Of a stretch of 9,346 nucleotides of DNA, positions 1 to 6,406 are shown in pieces. The translations under genes were made by a program, and so were the position numbers. Positions within the stretch are counted from its first letter, which is position 1. Every line of letters begins with the position of its first letter. The DNA is from Alphaproteobacteria bacterium (GTDB lineage: Bacteria; Pseudomonadota; Alphaproteobacteria; Micropepsales; Micropepsaceae), in assembly GCA_026400305.1 (NCBI GenBank), contig JAPLPI010000292.1, positions 1 to 9,346 of the forward strand. Direction: 5' to 3'. The notes beneath the pieces were generated by a model, which had not been told where the DNA came from, made no database searches, and saw only the letters and a list, made by a program, of their open reading frames with translations.

Positions 1-37
1 GGCCCAATTTCGCAAGGAAGGCGTCTTGGCGTCATGA
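1..37 (+). CDS. 3' end of an upstream gene, probably maf (partial)
   Basis: A reading frame open from the left edge (starting at base 2) ends with TGA at 35-37 and translates as AQFRKEGVLAS. The stop overlaps the aroE ATG in an ATGA junction, the usual form of translational coupling. In many alphaproteobacteria the gene directly before aroE-coaE-dnaQ encodes a Maf nucleotide pyrophosphatase, and a hydrophobic/basic tail of this type would fit a Maf C-terminus. Eleven residues are too few to identify a protein, so the Maf call rests on neighbourhood only. Confidence 0.4.
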   Translation, partial: AQFRKEGVLAS

Positions 38-891
38 GCCTTACGGGAAAAGCAAAACTCGCAGGTGTGATCGGCTGGCCGGTCAGCCATTCGCTGTCGC
101 CGGTGCTGCACGGCCATTGGCTGGCCGATCACGGCATTGACGGCGTCATGGTGCCGCTGGCGGTGGGCCGCGAGGATTTCACCGCCGTGATCGACGGCGT
201 GCGCCGCGCCGGTTTCCGTGGCGTCAATGTCACGGTGCCGCACAAGGAATCTGCTTTTGCCATCGCTCACAGCGTGGATGGTGCTGCCAGCGCGGCGGGT
301 GCGGCTAATCTTCTGGTTTTCGAAAACGGAAAAATCATCGGTCGTAACACCGACAGCATCGGGTTGGCGGAAAGCTTGCGCGAAAATATCGGCAAGCTTG
401 ATGGCAAAAGCGTGGTGCTGCTGGGTGCGGGCGGCGCTGCGCGCGGCGCCATCCTGGCATTGGAAATGCTGGGTGCGGCGAGCATTCATCTGCTCAACCG
501 CGATGCCCATCGTGCCAGAATATTGGCCTCTTCGCTGGCGTCGCAACTGAAGGCGCCGGTGCATCCCGGATCGCTGGACGACTGGAAGAATGTCGCGGGT
601 GATGCCGTCTTGGTGGTCAATTCCACCAGCGCCGGCATGGGCAATAACCCGTCCCTGGATATCGATCTTGGTGCGCTGCCCAAGGGCGCAGCTGTCTGCG
701 ATATCGTCTACAATCCGCTGGAGACCAAGCTGCTGAAAGACGCTGCCACACACGGCCACAAGCCCATCGATGGTCTTGGCATGTTGATGCACCAGGCCGT
801 GCCGTCCTTCGAGGCCTGCTTCGGCGTGAAGCCTGCGGTCACGCCGGCTTTGCGCGCGATGTTGGTGAAGGTGCTGGGTGCCAATAAATAA
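34..891 (+). CDS. aroE: Shikimate dehydrogenase (NADP+)
   Basis: Reduces 3-dehydroshikimate to shikimate with NADPH in the cytoplasmic shikimate pathway to aromatic amino acids. The 285-residue product has the usual family length. Visible motifs: the shikimate-binding SHSLSP at 18-23, GVNVTVPHK at 63-71 with catalytic Lys71, Asn92, NTD at 105-107 with Asp107, the nucleotide-binding loop GAGGAARG at 131-138, NR at 155-156 for the NADP 2'-phosphate, and DGLGMLMHQA near the C-terminus. The stretch usually written GAVNT reads GAANL here, a mild change that keeps Asn92. The ATG start has AAGGAAGG at 14-21 upstream and lies in an ATGA overlap with the preceding gene. It is followed by coaE with a 14-nt overlap, so the genes are very probably one transcript. 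Confidence 0.96.
   Translation: MSLTGKAKLAGVIGWPVSHSLSPVLHGHWLADHGIDGVMVPLAVGREDFTAVIDGVRRAGFRGVNVTVPHKESAFAIAHSVDGAASAAGAANLLVFENGKIIGRNTDSIGLAESLRENIGKLDGKSVVLLGAGGAARGAILALEMLGAASIHLLNRDAHRARILASSLASQLKAPVHPGSLDDWKNVAGDAVLVVNSTSAGMGNNPSLDIDLGALPKGAAVCDIVYNPLETKLLKDAATHGHKPIDGLGMLMHQAVPSFEACFGVKPAVTPALRAMLVKVLGANK
867..871 (+). promoter_or_regulatory. Ribosome binding site deciding the coaE GTG start
   Basis: GAAGG lies six bases before the GTG at 878, inside the end of aroE. No ATG or other GTG/TTG lies between this point and the P-loop of CoaE that would keep the whole nucleotide-binding strand, so the Shine-Dalgarno match supports GTG 878 as the start. Confidence 0.6.
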
Positions 892-1480
892 TAAAAACCG
901 GCCTTTTGTCATCGGCCTGACCGGTTCGATCGGCATGGGCAAAAGCGAAACTGCCAAGCTTTTTGCCGAGCAAGGCATTCCGTTGTTCGATGCCGATGCC
1001 GTGATCCACGAACTCTATGCCGGTGAAGCGGCCGCGATGATCGAGACGGCCTATCCCGGCACCACCAAGGCCGGTGTGGTGGACCGCGCGGCGCTGTCCA
1101 AATCCCTTGCTGGCGATCCGGGTGCACTGGCGCGGCTCGAAGGGTTGATGCATCCCCTGGTGGCCGAGCGGCGCGAACAATTCCTGGCGGCAGCGGATGC
1201 GCCCATCGTGCTGCTGGATATTCCGCTGCTGCTGGAAACCGGAACCCTGGTGGATGCCGTAGTGGTGGCCAGCGCCCCCGAGCATGTCCAGCGGATGCGG
1301 GTGTTGGCCCGTCCCGGCATGACCCAGGAGAAGTTCGAAGTTCTCAAAGCCCGCCAGATGAGTGACATGGAAAAGCGTGCACAGGCCCATTATGTCGTGA
1401 CGACCGACAAGGGCTTGGATCAGGCCCGTGAACAGGTGAAAATGATTCTGGCCGACACACGGAATAAAATCAGTGCGTGA
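878..1480 (+). CDS. coaE: Dephospho-CoA kinase
   Basis: Catalyses the last step of coenzyme A synthesis: ATP-dependent phosphorylation of the ribose 3'-hydroxyl of dephospho-CoA, in the cytoplasm. The 200-residue length is normal. Motifs: the Walker A P-loop GSIGMGKS at 16-23, the substrate/metal-binding DADAVIH starting at Asp38, DIPLLLETG in the middle (the family's D-x-P-L-L-x-E segment), and the lid and C-terminal region RQMSDMEKRAQAHYVVTTD. It starts at GTG 878 and overlaps aroE by 14 nt. Its stop TGA (1478-1480) overlaps the dnaQ start by 8 nt. The order aroE-coaE-dnaQ is common in alphaproteobacteria. Confidence 0.95.
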   Translation: MPINNKNRPFVIGLTGSIGMGKSETAKLFAEQGIPLFDADAVIHELYAGEAAAMIETAYPGTTKAGVVDRAALSKSLAGDPGALARLEGLMHPLVAERREQFLAAADAPIVLLDIPLLLETGTLVDAVVVASAPEHVQRMRVLARPGMTQEKFEVLKARQMSDMEKRAQAHYVVTTDKGLDQAREQVKMILADTRNKISA

Positions 1481-2159
1481 GATCGTCTTCGACACCGAAA
1501 CCACCGGCTTCGAGCCAAGCGACGGTCACCGCATCGTGGAAGTCGGCTGTGTCGAGCTGATGGATCATATTCCCACCGGCCGCACCCTGCAGTTCTACCT
1601 GAACCCCGAGCGCGACGTGCCCATCGAATCCCAGCGGGTGCACGGCCTGTCGAACGAGTTCCTGGCCGACAAGGCGCTGTTCGCCCATGTGGTGGAAGAG
1701 TTCCTGGAATTTCTGGGCGACGCGCCGCTTGTGATCCACAATGCCAGCTTCGACATCAAGTTCATCAATGCCGAACTGGAGCGGGTCAGCCGCCCGCGCA
1801 TTCCCCTGTCGCGCGCCATCGACACGATTGAAATCGCCAAGCGCAAGATGCCCGGCGCGCGCTATTCCTTGGACGAACTGTGCAAGCGCTTCGGTGTGGA
1901 CCTGTCGGCCCGCACCAAGCACGGCGCGTTGCTGGACGCCCAGCTGACGGCGGAAATCTACTTGGAGCTGATCGGCGGCCGCCAGCGCGGCTTGATGCTG
2001 GCGCCGGTGGAAATCGCGGCGGCGCAAGGCACAGAACAGGTGCGCGCGGCACGCCAGCGGCCCGAGAAGCTGGCGCCGTTGATCACCGTGGTGGAACTGG
2101 AAATCCACGCCGCCTTTGTCGCCAAGGAATTGGGCGGCAAAGACCTCTGGAATAATTAA
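1473..2159 (+). CDS. dnaQ: DNA polymerase III epsilon subunit (3'-5' proofreading exonuclease)
   Basis: Proofreading subunit of the replicative polymerase core, removing misincorporated 3' nucleotides. All DEDDh catalytic residues are present: ExoI FDTETTG with Asp7 and Glu9, ExoII NASFDIKF with Asp94, and ExoIII KHGALLDAQ with His150 and Asp155. The 228-residue length suits DnaQ: an exonuclease domain of about 170 residues plus a C-terminal tail that in the family binds the alpha subunit. The tail here (after about residue 175) is alanine/arginine rich and poorly conserved. The start is GTG at 1473, giving MREIVFDTETTG and overlapping coaE by 8 nt. It is last in its operon and its stop lies 9 bp from the convergent secB stop. 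Confidence 0.95.
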   Translation: MREIVFDTETTGFEPSDGHRIVEVGCVELMDHIPTGRTLQFYLNPERDVPIESQRVHGLSNEFLADKALFAHVVEEFLEFLGDAPLVIHNASFDIKFINAELERVSRPRIPLSRAIDTIEIAKRKMPGARYSLDELCKRFGVDLSARTKHGALLDAQLTAEIYLELIGGRQRGLMLAPVEIAAAQGTEQVRAARQRPEKLAPLITVVELEIHAAFVAKELGGKDLWNN

Positions 2160-2168
2160 GCGCTGCCC

Positions 2169-2579
2169 TTAAGCGGTCCCTTGGGGGGCGGTCGTCGCCT
2201 GGGCCACGCGCGCCTGGTAGAGCTGCATGAAGTCGATCGGCTCGATCATAAGGGGCGGCATGCCGCCATCGCGCACCACATCCGACACGATGCGGCGCAC
2301 AAACGGGAACAGCATGTGCGGCGCCTGGATCAGCAGGATCATCTGCTGGGTGGCGGTATCCACCACATTGCTCAGGCGGAAGATGCCGGCATAGGCGACT
2401 TCCAGCAGGAACAGCGGCTTGCCGTCATTCTTGGCATCGACGCGAATCTTCAGCTCGACCTCGAACATGTCCGCTTCGGCCAGGCGCGCGGCGTTCAGGT
2501 CCACAGCCAGTTCGATCTGGGGACGGTCCGAGATATTGGCGGTGGCGCCGGGATTTTCGAAGGACAGGTCTTTGATGTA
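2169..2579 (-). CDS. secB: Protein-export chaperone SecB, 5' end broken or truncated
   Basis: SecB keeps preproteins unfolded and hands them to SecA. The coding match runs from YIKDLSFENPGA (codons from 2579 down) through DMFEVELKIRVDAK, VAYAGIFRL, LFPFVRRIVSDVVRDGGMPP and IEPIDFMQLY, which is diagnostic for alphaproteobacterial SecB. About 136 residues are present against roughly 150-165 in the family. What is missing is the start: the codon directly before the Tyr is TAG (2580-2582), where homologues usually have Gln and some 20-30 further residues. The first in-frame start codon after it is GTG at 2502-2504. That would give 111 residues and delete the conserved first strand. The rest shows no decay. 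It could be a pseudogene, a 1-2 base sequencing or assembly error, or a real truncation. Convergent with dnaQ and divergent from the Tim44-like gene. Confidence 0.85.
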   Translation of the reverse strand, partial: YIKDLSFENPGATANISDRPQIELAVDLNAARLAEADMFEVELKIRVDAKNDGKPLFLLEVAYAGIFRLSNVVDTATQQMILLIQAPHMLFPFVRRIVSDVVRDGGMPPLMIEPIDFMQLYQARVAQATTAPQGTA

Positions 2580-2582
2580 CTA

Positions 2583-2703
2583 TGGATCGCGCGCGGCTGA
2601 CAAGCGAAGTGGCCCGCAGCATCAGGCAAAAGGTGCTTTTCAGGCTCGTTTGTGGCGGTTAGGGTCGCCCCGGGCGGGACGTCCATAAACCAAGGTTCCT
2701 GAA
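2583..2703. promoter_or_regulatory. Divergent secB / Tim44-like intergenic region
   Basis: These 121 bp separate the readable part of secB (minus) from the Tim44-like start (plus). They should hold the secB start codon and N-terminal codons plus promoters for both genes. I see no convincing -35/-10 pair on either strand. The structure I can see is AAAAG-GTG-CTTTT (2628-2640), a perfect 5-bp inverted repeat flanked by direct CAGGC repeats (2623-2627 and 2641-2645). There is also GCCC-C-GGGC at 2667-2675. On the minus strand an ATG at 2686 has AGGAA nine bases upstream and is open for 34 codons toward secB, but in a different frame. Confidence 0.4.
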
Positions 2704-3279
2704 ATGCTGGATTTGCAGACACTGGTTCTTTTCGTCGCCGCCATGGTGGCGGGGGTCGTCTGTTTTCGCCTCTACAGCGTGCTCGGCCGCCGCACCGGTC
2801 ATGAACCGCCGCCGCAAGCCGCTCCTGCACAGGCCCCCAACGCCCTGCAGCCGCCCGTGCGGCCTGTTCAGACCTCCAACGGCATCCTGGAAATCCAGCT
2901 GGCAGACAACAGCTTCGACACCCCAAAATTTCTGGCCGGTGCGCGCGAGGCCTATGCCCAGATCGTAAATGCCTTCGTGGCCGGGGACCGCGACAGCTTA
3001 CGCCCGCTGCTGTCGCCGGACGTCTTCGTCGCCTTTGATGCCGGCATCACGGCGCGCAGCGCACCGCCGCCTGCGCTGGCGAAGCTTTCCGACGCCCGCA
3101 TTTCAGGATCGGCGCTGCATGGGCGGGACGCGGAGATCACCGTCACATTCACTGCTGAATTTGCCAGCGCCAAAGAAGACAACAACGTCGTCATCGACGT
3201 GTGGAGCTTCGAGCGCAATCTGGATTCCACGGACCCTAACTGGGTGCTCGTGGCGACCTCCGGCGATGTTCCGGAGTAA
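2704..3279 (+). CDS. Tim44-like domain protein, membrane anchored (TimA type)
   Basis: The 191-residue protein has one N-terminal membrane segment at about 4-24 (LVLFVAAMVAGVVCFRLYSV), then the basic motif LGRRTGHEPPP typical of alphaproteobacterial Tim44-like proteins, a Pro/Ala linker to about residue 60, and a C-terminal Tim44-like domain from about residue 72 (DTPKFLAGAREAYAQIVNAF, DRDSLRPLLSPDVF, IDVWSFER, DPNWVLVAT). The family is related to the mitochondrial import motor adaptor Tim44, but its bacterial role is not well established, probably inner-membrane protein handling. It looks compact: the loop before DVWSF is short compared with relatives I remember at about 220-230 residues. 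AAGG at 2692-2695 lies eight bases before the ATG. The stop overlaps the mltA start by 14 nt. Confidence 0.85.
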   Translation: MLDLQTLVLFVAAMVAGVVCFRLYSVLGRRTGHEPPPQAAPAQAPNALQPPVRPVQTSNGILEIQLADNSFDTPKFLAGAREAYAQIVNAFVAGDRDSLRPLLSPDVFVAFDAGITARSAPPPALAKLSDARISGSALHGRDAEITVTFTAEFASAKEDNNVVIDVWSFERNLDSTDPNWVLVATSGDVPE

Positions 3280-4432
3280 GCGGCTTCTTCTTCTGGCCTT
3301 GTTGGCGCTAGCGGCCTGCACCAGCCCGCCGCCGCCGAAAACCCAAGCGGTTTCCAGCCTTCATCTGTCACGTGCAGGGTTTTCCGATCTGCCGGACTGG
3401 AGCGGCAGCAGCGCCGATGCGGCCCTCGCGGCATTCCGGCGCAGCTGTGCCGTGCTGACAGCAAAGCCGGCCAGCGCGCCAATGGGTGGGGCGGGCTATG
3501 CTGGCACCGTGGCAGACTGGCAAAGCGTCTGCGCCGATGCGAGCGGAGACGCCAAGGCGTTCTTCCAGAAAGACTTCACCCCCTATGCGGTGAGCGGCCG
3601 CGATGGCCTGTTCACTGGCTATTATGAGCCGCAGATCAGGGGCAGCCGCACCAAACACGGCGCCTTCCAGACGCCGGTCTATGGCTTGCCTGCGGATCTG
3701 GTGCGCGCCGATCTGGGCCTGTTCAATCCCAAGCTGAAGGGTGAACACATCTCCGGCAAAGTATCCGGACATGCGCTGGTGCCGTACGCCGACCGCGCCC
3801 GGATCAATGAAAAGGGCGTGGATGCGCCGGTGCTGTTCTACACCGATGACGCGGTGGCTTTCTTCTTCCTGCAGATCCAGGGCTCCGGACGCTTTGTGTT
3901 CGATGATGGTGGCACGGCGCGCATCGCCTATGCCGGCGAGAATGGCCAGCCCTACACCGCGATAGGGCGTACCCTGATTGCCGACGGATCGCTGGCGCGC
4001 GAGACCGTGTCCTTGCAGACCATCCGCGCCTGGCTTTTGGCCAACCCGGCCAAAGCCCGTGCTGTGATGGAAACCGACAAGAGCTATATATTCTTTGAAC
4101 AGAAAGCCTTGGGCGACACCACACTGGGCTCGACTGGATCGCAAGGCGTGAACATCACCCCGCTCGGCAGCATCGCGGTGGACCAGCGCATTCATGCCCT
4201 GGGCGCGCCTTTCTATGTCGCCGCTGACGGCCCCGATCCGGTGCGCGCCGCGATGGTGGCCCAGGACACCGGCGGCGCCATTCGTGGACCCGTGCGCGCC
4301 GACATGTTCTTCGGCTTTGGCCCGGAGGCCGAACGCCGCGCCGGCGCGATGAAGGCGCCGGGGCGCCTGTTTGTGCTGCTGCCCAATACTCTGGCGGGGA
4401 CCATCGGCGACGGCCGCGATTATCCGCTATGA
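3266..4432 (+). CDS. mltA: Membrane-bound lytic murein transglycosylase A (lipoprotein)
   Basis: Cleaves the MurNAc-GlcNAc bond of peptidoglycan, forming 1,6-anhydroMurNAc, and takes part in envelope turnover. I place the start at ATG 3266, not in the longer open frame upstream, because it gives a lipoprotein signal: MFRSKRLLLLALLALAAC, with the lipobox LAAC at 15-18 and lipid-bearing Cys18, followed by a Pro-rich stretch. That gives 388 residues, normal for MltA. The MltA domain shows FTGYYEP at 116-122. The C-terminal 3D domain has QDTGGAIRGPVRADMFFG, with Asp334 (equivalent to the catalytic Asp of E. coli MltA, by motif) and Asp346, and ends in LFVLLP. The start lies 14 nt inside the Tim44-like gene, and the stop overlaps the next gene (ATGA). 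Cotranslation with both neighbours is likely. Confidence 0.93.
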   Translation: MFRSKRLLLLALLALAACTSPPPPKTQAVSSLHLSRAGFSDLPDWSGSSADAALAAFRRSCAVLTAKPASAPMGGAGYAGTVADWQSVCADASGDAKAFFQKDFTPYAVSGRDGLFTGYYEPQIRGSRTKHGAFQTPVYGLPADLVRADLGLFNPKLKGEHISGKVSGHALVPYADRARINEKGVDAPVLFYTDDAVAFFFLQIQGSGRFVFDDGGTARIAYAGENGQPYTAIGRTLIADGSLARETVSLQTIRAWLLANPAKARAVMETDKSYIFFEQKALGDTTLGSTGSQGVNITPLGSIAVDQRIHALGAPFYVAADGPDPVRAAMVAQDTGGAIRGPVRADMFFGFGPEAERRAGAMKAPGRLFVLLPNTLAGTIGDGRDYPL

Positions 4433-4905
4433 GCCGCCGCGTTCCGACCGATGAAGAGCGCAAGCTGTTCGAACAGACGTTCCGGGAAGGCCGCCCGATC
4501 CGGCCTGCGCCGCTCAAGAGCCCGGCGAAAAAGAAAGCCGTCACCGGCGCCAGCGGCGTCAATGGCGCTACCCAGGAGCGTATGCGGCGCGGCTTGCTGG
4601 AGCCGGATGCGCGCATCGACCTGCACGGTATGGCGCAAGGCGCGGCCCACCGCACGCTCTTCACCTGGCTGGCCGCGGCGCACAGCCGGGGGTATCGCCT
4701 GGTGCTGGTGATCACCGGCAAGGGCAATCCGAAAAACGACGACAACGCATCCTGGATGATGTCGCCGCATGGCGTCTTGAAGCAGATGGTGCCGCGCTGG
4801 CTGAACGAACCGGAGCTTGCCGGATTGATTGCCAAGACCCAGCCGGCCCATGCCAAACATGGCGGCGGCGGCGCGCTGTATGTCTATTTGCGAAAACCGC
4901 GATGA
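4429..4905 (+). CDS. Smr-domain protein (Smr/MutS2 C-terminal family)
   Basis: A 158-residue protein. Residues 1-55 are basic and probably disordered (RKLFEQTFREGRPIRPAP, then a Lys-rich stretch). The Smr domain fills residues 56-158, with the hallmark DLHG at 64-67, VITGKG at 94-99 and the C-terminal HGGGGALYVYLRKPR at 144-158. Stand-alone Smr proteins are nucleic-acid binding, and some have nicking or RNA endonuclease activity; no substrate can be inferred here. The family normally sits after mltA in alphaproteobacteria. It starts in an ATGA overlap with mltA and ends in another ATGA overlap with yjbQ, which implies translational coupling in both directions. Confidence 0.92.
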   Translation: MSRRVPTDEERKLFEQTFREGRPIRPAPLKSPAKKKAVTGASGVNGATQERMRRGLLEPDARIDLHGMAQGAAHRTLFTWLAAAHSRGYRLVLVITGKGNPKNDDNASWMMSPHGVLKQMVPRWLNEPELAGLIAKTQPAHAKHGGGGALYVYLRKPR

Positions 4906-5348
4906 AACAGGCATTTCACACCATCACGGTGCCAACTCGCGGGGCCGGACTTTACGAATGCACCGATGCGGTGGCGGCGTTTGTGCGGGAGGCCAGGATC
5001 GCGGACGGCCTTCTCACCTGCTTCGTCCGTCACACCTCGGCCTCGCTGGTGATCCAGGAAAATGCCGATCCGGATGTGCAAAGGGATTTGCAGGATTTCT
5101 TCGCGCATCTGGCCACCAGCGGTCCGCGCTTTCGCCACACCGCCGAAGGACCGGACGACATGCCCTCGCATATCCGTGCGGCGCTGACACAGACCAGCAT
5201 CGGAATTCCGCTTCACAAGGGGCGCTTGGCGCTGGGCACCTGGCAGGGGATTTACGTGTTCGAGCACCGCGCCGCATCTTCGCGAAGCGGCGCTGTACAT
5301 TATCGGAGAATAATCCTCACCCTTCGACAGGCTCAGGGTGAGGATTAG
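4902..5348 (+). CDS. yjbQ: YjbQ/UPF0047 family protein with a repeat-derived C-terminal tail
   Basis: The 148-residue protein matches the YjbQ (UPF0047) family: CFVRHTSASLVIQENADP, DDMPSHIRAALT, SIGIPLHKGRLALGTWQG and IYVFEHR. The conserved His and acidic residues of the putative active site are present. Some members complement thiamine-phosphate synthase defects, so the family is often labelled a secondary thiamine-phosphate synthase; the true reaction is unsettled. Relatives are usually near 135-140 residues and end shortly after the EHR region and a final strand. Here the last residues (ILTLRQAQGED) are encoded by the hairpin repeat at 5311-5347, and the stop TAG (5346-5348) lies at its far edge. 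It starts in an ATGA overlap with the Smr gene and ends its transcription unit. Confidence 0.9.
   Translation: MKQAFHTITVPTRGAGLYECTDAVAAFVREARIADGLLTCFVRHTSASLVIQENADPDVQRDLQDFFAHLATSGPRFRHTAEGPDDMPSHIRAALTQTSIGIPLHKGRLALGTWQGIYVFEHRAASSRSGAVHYRRIILTLRQAQGED
5311..5347 (+). repeat. REP-like palindromic repeat, copy 1
   Basis: A perfect 13-bp stem, TAATCCTCACCCT (5311-5323) and AGGGTGAGGATTA (5335-5347), encloses the 11-nt loop TCGACAGGCTC. It is followed by no T-run in either direction, so it is not a classical intrinsic terminator, although it could slow polymerase or protect RNA ends. It overlaps the last codons of yjbQ. Short palindromes with this loop occur dispersed in many alphaproteobacterial genomes, as I recall; copy number in this genome cannot be seen from one window. 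Confidence 0.85.
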
Positions 5349-5354
5349 AGGTCA

Positions 5355-5385
5355 CCCTCATGCTGAGCTTGTCGAAGCATGAGGG
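5355..5385 (-). repeat. REP-like palindromic repeat, copy 2 (inverted relative to copy 1)
   Basis: A 10-bp stem, CCCTCATGCT (5355-5364) and AGCATGAGGG (5376-5385), encloses the 11-nt loop GAGCTTGTCGA. The reverse complement of this loop is TCGACAAGCTC, which differs from the loop of copy 1 by a single base. The two copies are therefore inverted relative to each other, separated by 7 bp, as in paired REP elements. It ends 7 bp before the stop codon of the convergent adenosine kinase gene. Confidence 0.85.
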
Positions 5386-5392
5386 GCGTGGG

Positions 5393-6406
5393 CTAAAGCA
5401 GTCCGGCCTTCGTCGCTAAGTCCTTGAGCGAGGTCTCGGGCCGCGCGCCGTAATGCGAAATCACTTCCGCCGCCGCCAGTGCGCCAAGGCGGCCACAATC
5501 GGCCAACCCCTTGCCATGCGTCAGGCCATACAGGAAACCGGCGGCGAACTGATCGCCCGCGCCAGTGGTGTCGACCACGCGGCTGACCGGCGCGGCGGGA
5601 ATCTCATGCACCACGCCTTCCTCGACAATGAGGCAGCCCTTGGCCGAACGGGTGAGGGCGGCGATGCCGCCCCACTTCTTGGCGCCGGCGATCACGCCGT
5701 CAAAATCTTCCGCCTCGAACAGAGCCTTGGCTTCATCTTCGTTGGCGAACAGGATGCCGACATCCTTGTCCAGCAGATGCAGAAATTCGTCGCGGAAACG
5801 GCCGACGCAGAAACTGTCGGACAGCGACAGGGCAATGCGCCCGCCAGCGCCCTTCACCGCCGCGATGGCCTTGCGCGAAGCCTGCTTGGCCTGTTCCTCG
5901 TCCCACAGATAGCCTTCGATATAGAGCACGCGTGCCGACGCGACCTGTTCTTCGTCCACGTCGTCCGGCGTCAGTTCGCGGCAGGCGCCCAGATAGGTGC
6001 TCATGCTGCGCTGGCCGTCCGGGGTCACCGCGATCAGGCAGCTGGCGGTGGTGGACCCTTCGCGGGTGGCATGGGTGGTGAAGGTAATGCCTTGCGCCGA
6101 CATGGACTTGGCGAAAACCCCACCCAGCCGGTCGTCGAACACCTTGCCGACATACACGCCGTTGCCGCCCAGCGAGGCCAGGCCCGCCAGGGTGTTGGCG
6201 GCGCTGCCGCCCGCCACTTCATGCATGCTGCCCATGGTCTGCTGGTTGTCGGCCAGCATCTTGAGCAATTCCTTGGCGCGGAATTCGTCGATCAGGGTCA
6301 TGCTGCCCTTGGCGATGTGATGGTTCAGCAGGAACCGGTCGTCCACCGAGGCGATGACATCCACAATGGCATTGCCCAGGCCGGCGACATCATATTGCTG
6401 TGGCAT
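5393..6406 (-). CDS. Adenosine kinase (PfkB carbohydrate kinase family)
   Basis: Likely phosphorylates adenosine to AMP in purine salvage; the alphaproteobacterial PfkB branch is annotated this way. The 337-residue protein has VAGLGNAIVDV at 7-17 with substrate-binding Asp16, the GGSAANT signature at 66-72 with LGGNGVYVGKV following, TYLGACREL, LSDSFCVGRFRDEF, ILFANEDEAKALF, and the PfkB C-terminal signature DTTGAGDQFAAGF with the catalytic base Asp285. I choose the ATG at 6404-6406, not the longer open frame up to 6466, because homology begins there and AGGGG lies five bases upstream. The sugar substrate cannot be proved from motifs: ribokinase-type activity is the alternative. Monocistronic by context: convergent with yjbQ, divergent from the lipoprotein gene. 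Confidence 0.88.
   Translation of the reverse strand: MPQQYDVAGLGNAIVDVIASVDDRFLLNHHIAKGSMTLIDEFRAKELLKMLADNQQTMGSMHEVAGGSAANTLAGLASLGGNGVYVGKVFDDRLGGVFAKSMSAQGITFTTHATREGSTTASCLIAVTPDGQRSMSTYLGACRELTPDDVDEEQVASARVLYIEGYLWDEEQAKQASRKAIAAVKGAGGRIALSLSDSFCVGRFRDEFLHLLDKDVGILFANEDEAKALFEAEDFDGVIAGAKKWGGIAALTRSAKGCLIVEEGVVHEIPAAPVSRVVDTTGAGDQFAAGFLYGLTHGKGLADCGRLGALAAAEVISHYGARPETSLKDLATKAGLL

Noticed and set aside
2156..2175. Direct TTAAGCG repeat at the dnaQ/secB convergent stops
   Set aside because: Only seven bases, explained largely by the TAA stop codons on both strands; no hairpin with a T-run is present for a terminator.
2969..3265. An upstream extension of the mltA frame across the Tim44-like gene
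   Set aside because: It would bury the lipoprotein signal peptide inside the protein and duplicate coding over a clear Tim44-like gene. ATG 3266 gives a proper signal and lipobox.
3368..4195. A 275-codon open frame on the minus strand opposite mltA
   Set aside because: It is a shadow of high-GC coding sequence: the plus strand has a complete MltA with lipobox and 3D domain, and the antisense product has no recognisable domain or start context.
5311..5385. Intrinsic terminators for yjbQ and adenosine kinase
   Set aside because: The hairpins are strong but neither is followed by a T-tract in either direction, and both share a conserved loop, which fits a REP-like family better. A role in 3' end formation remains possible.
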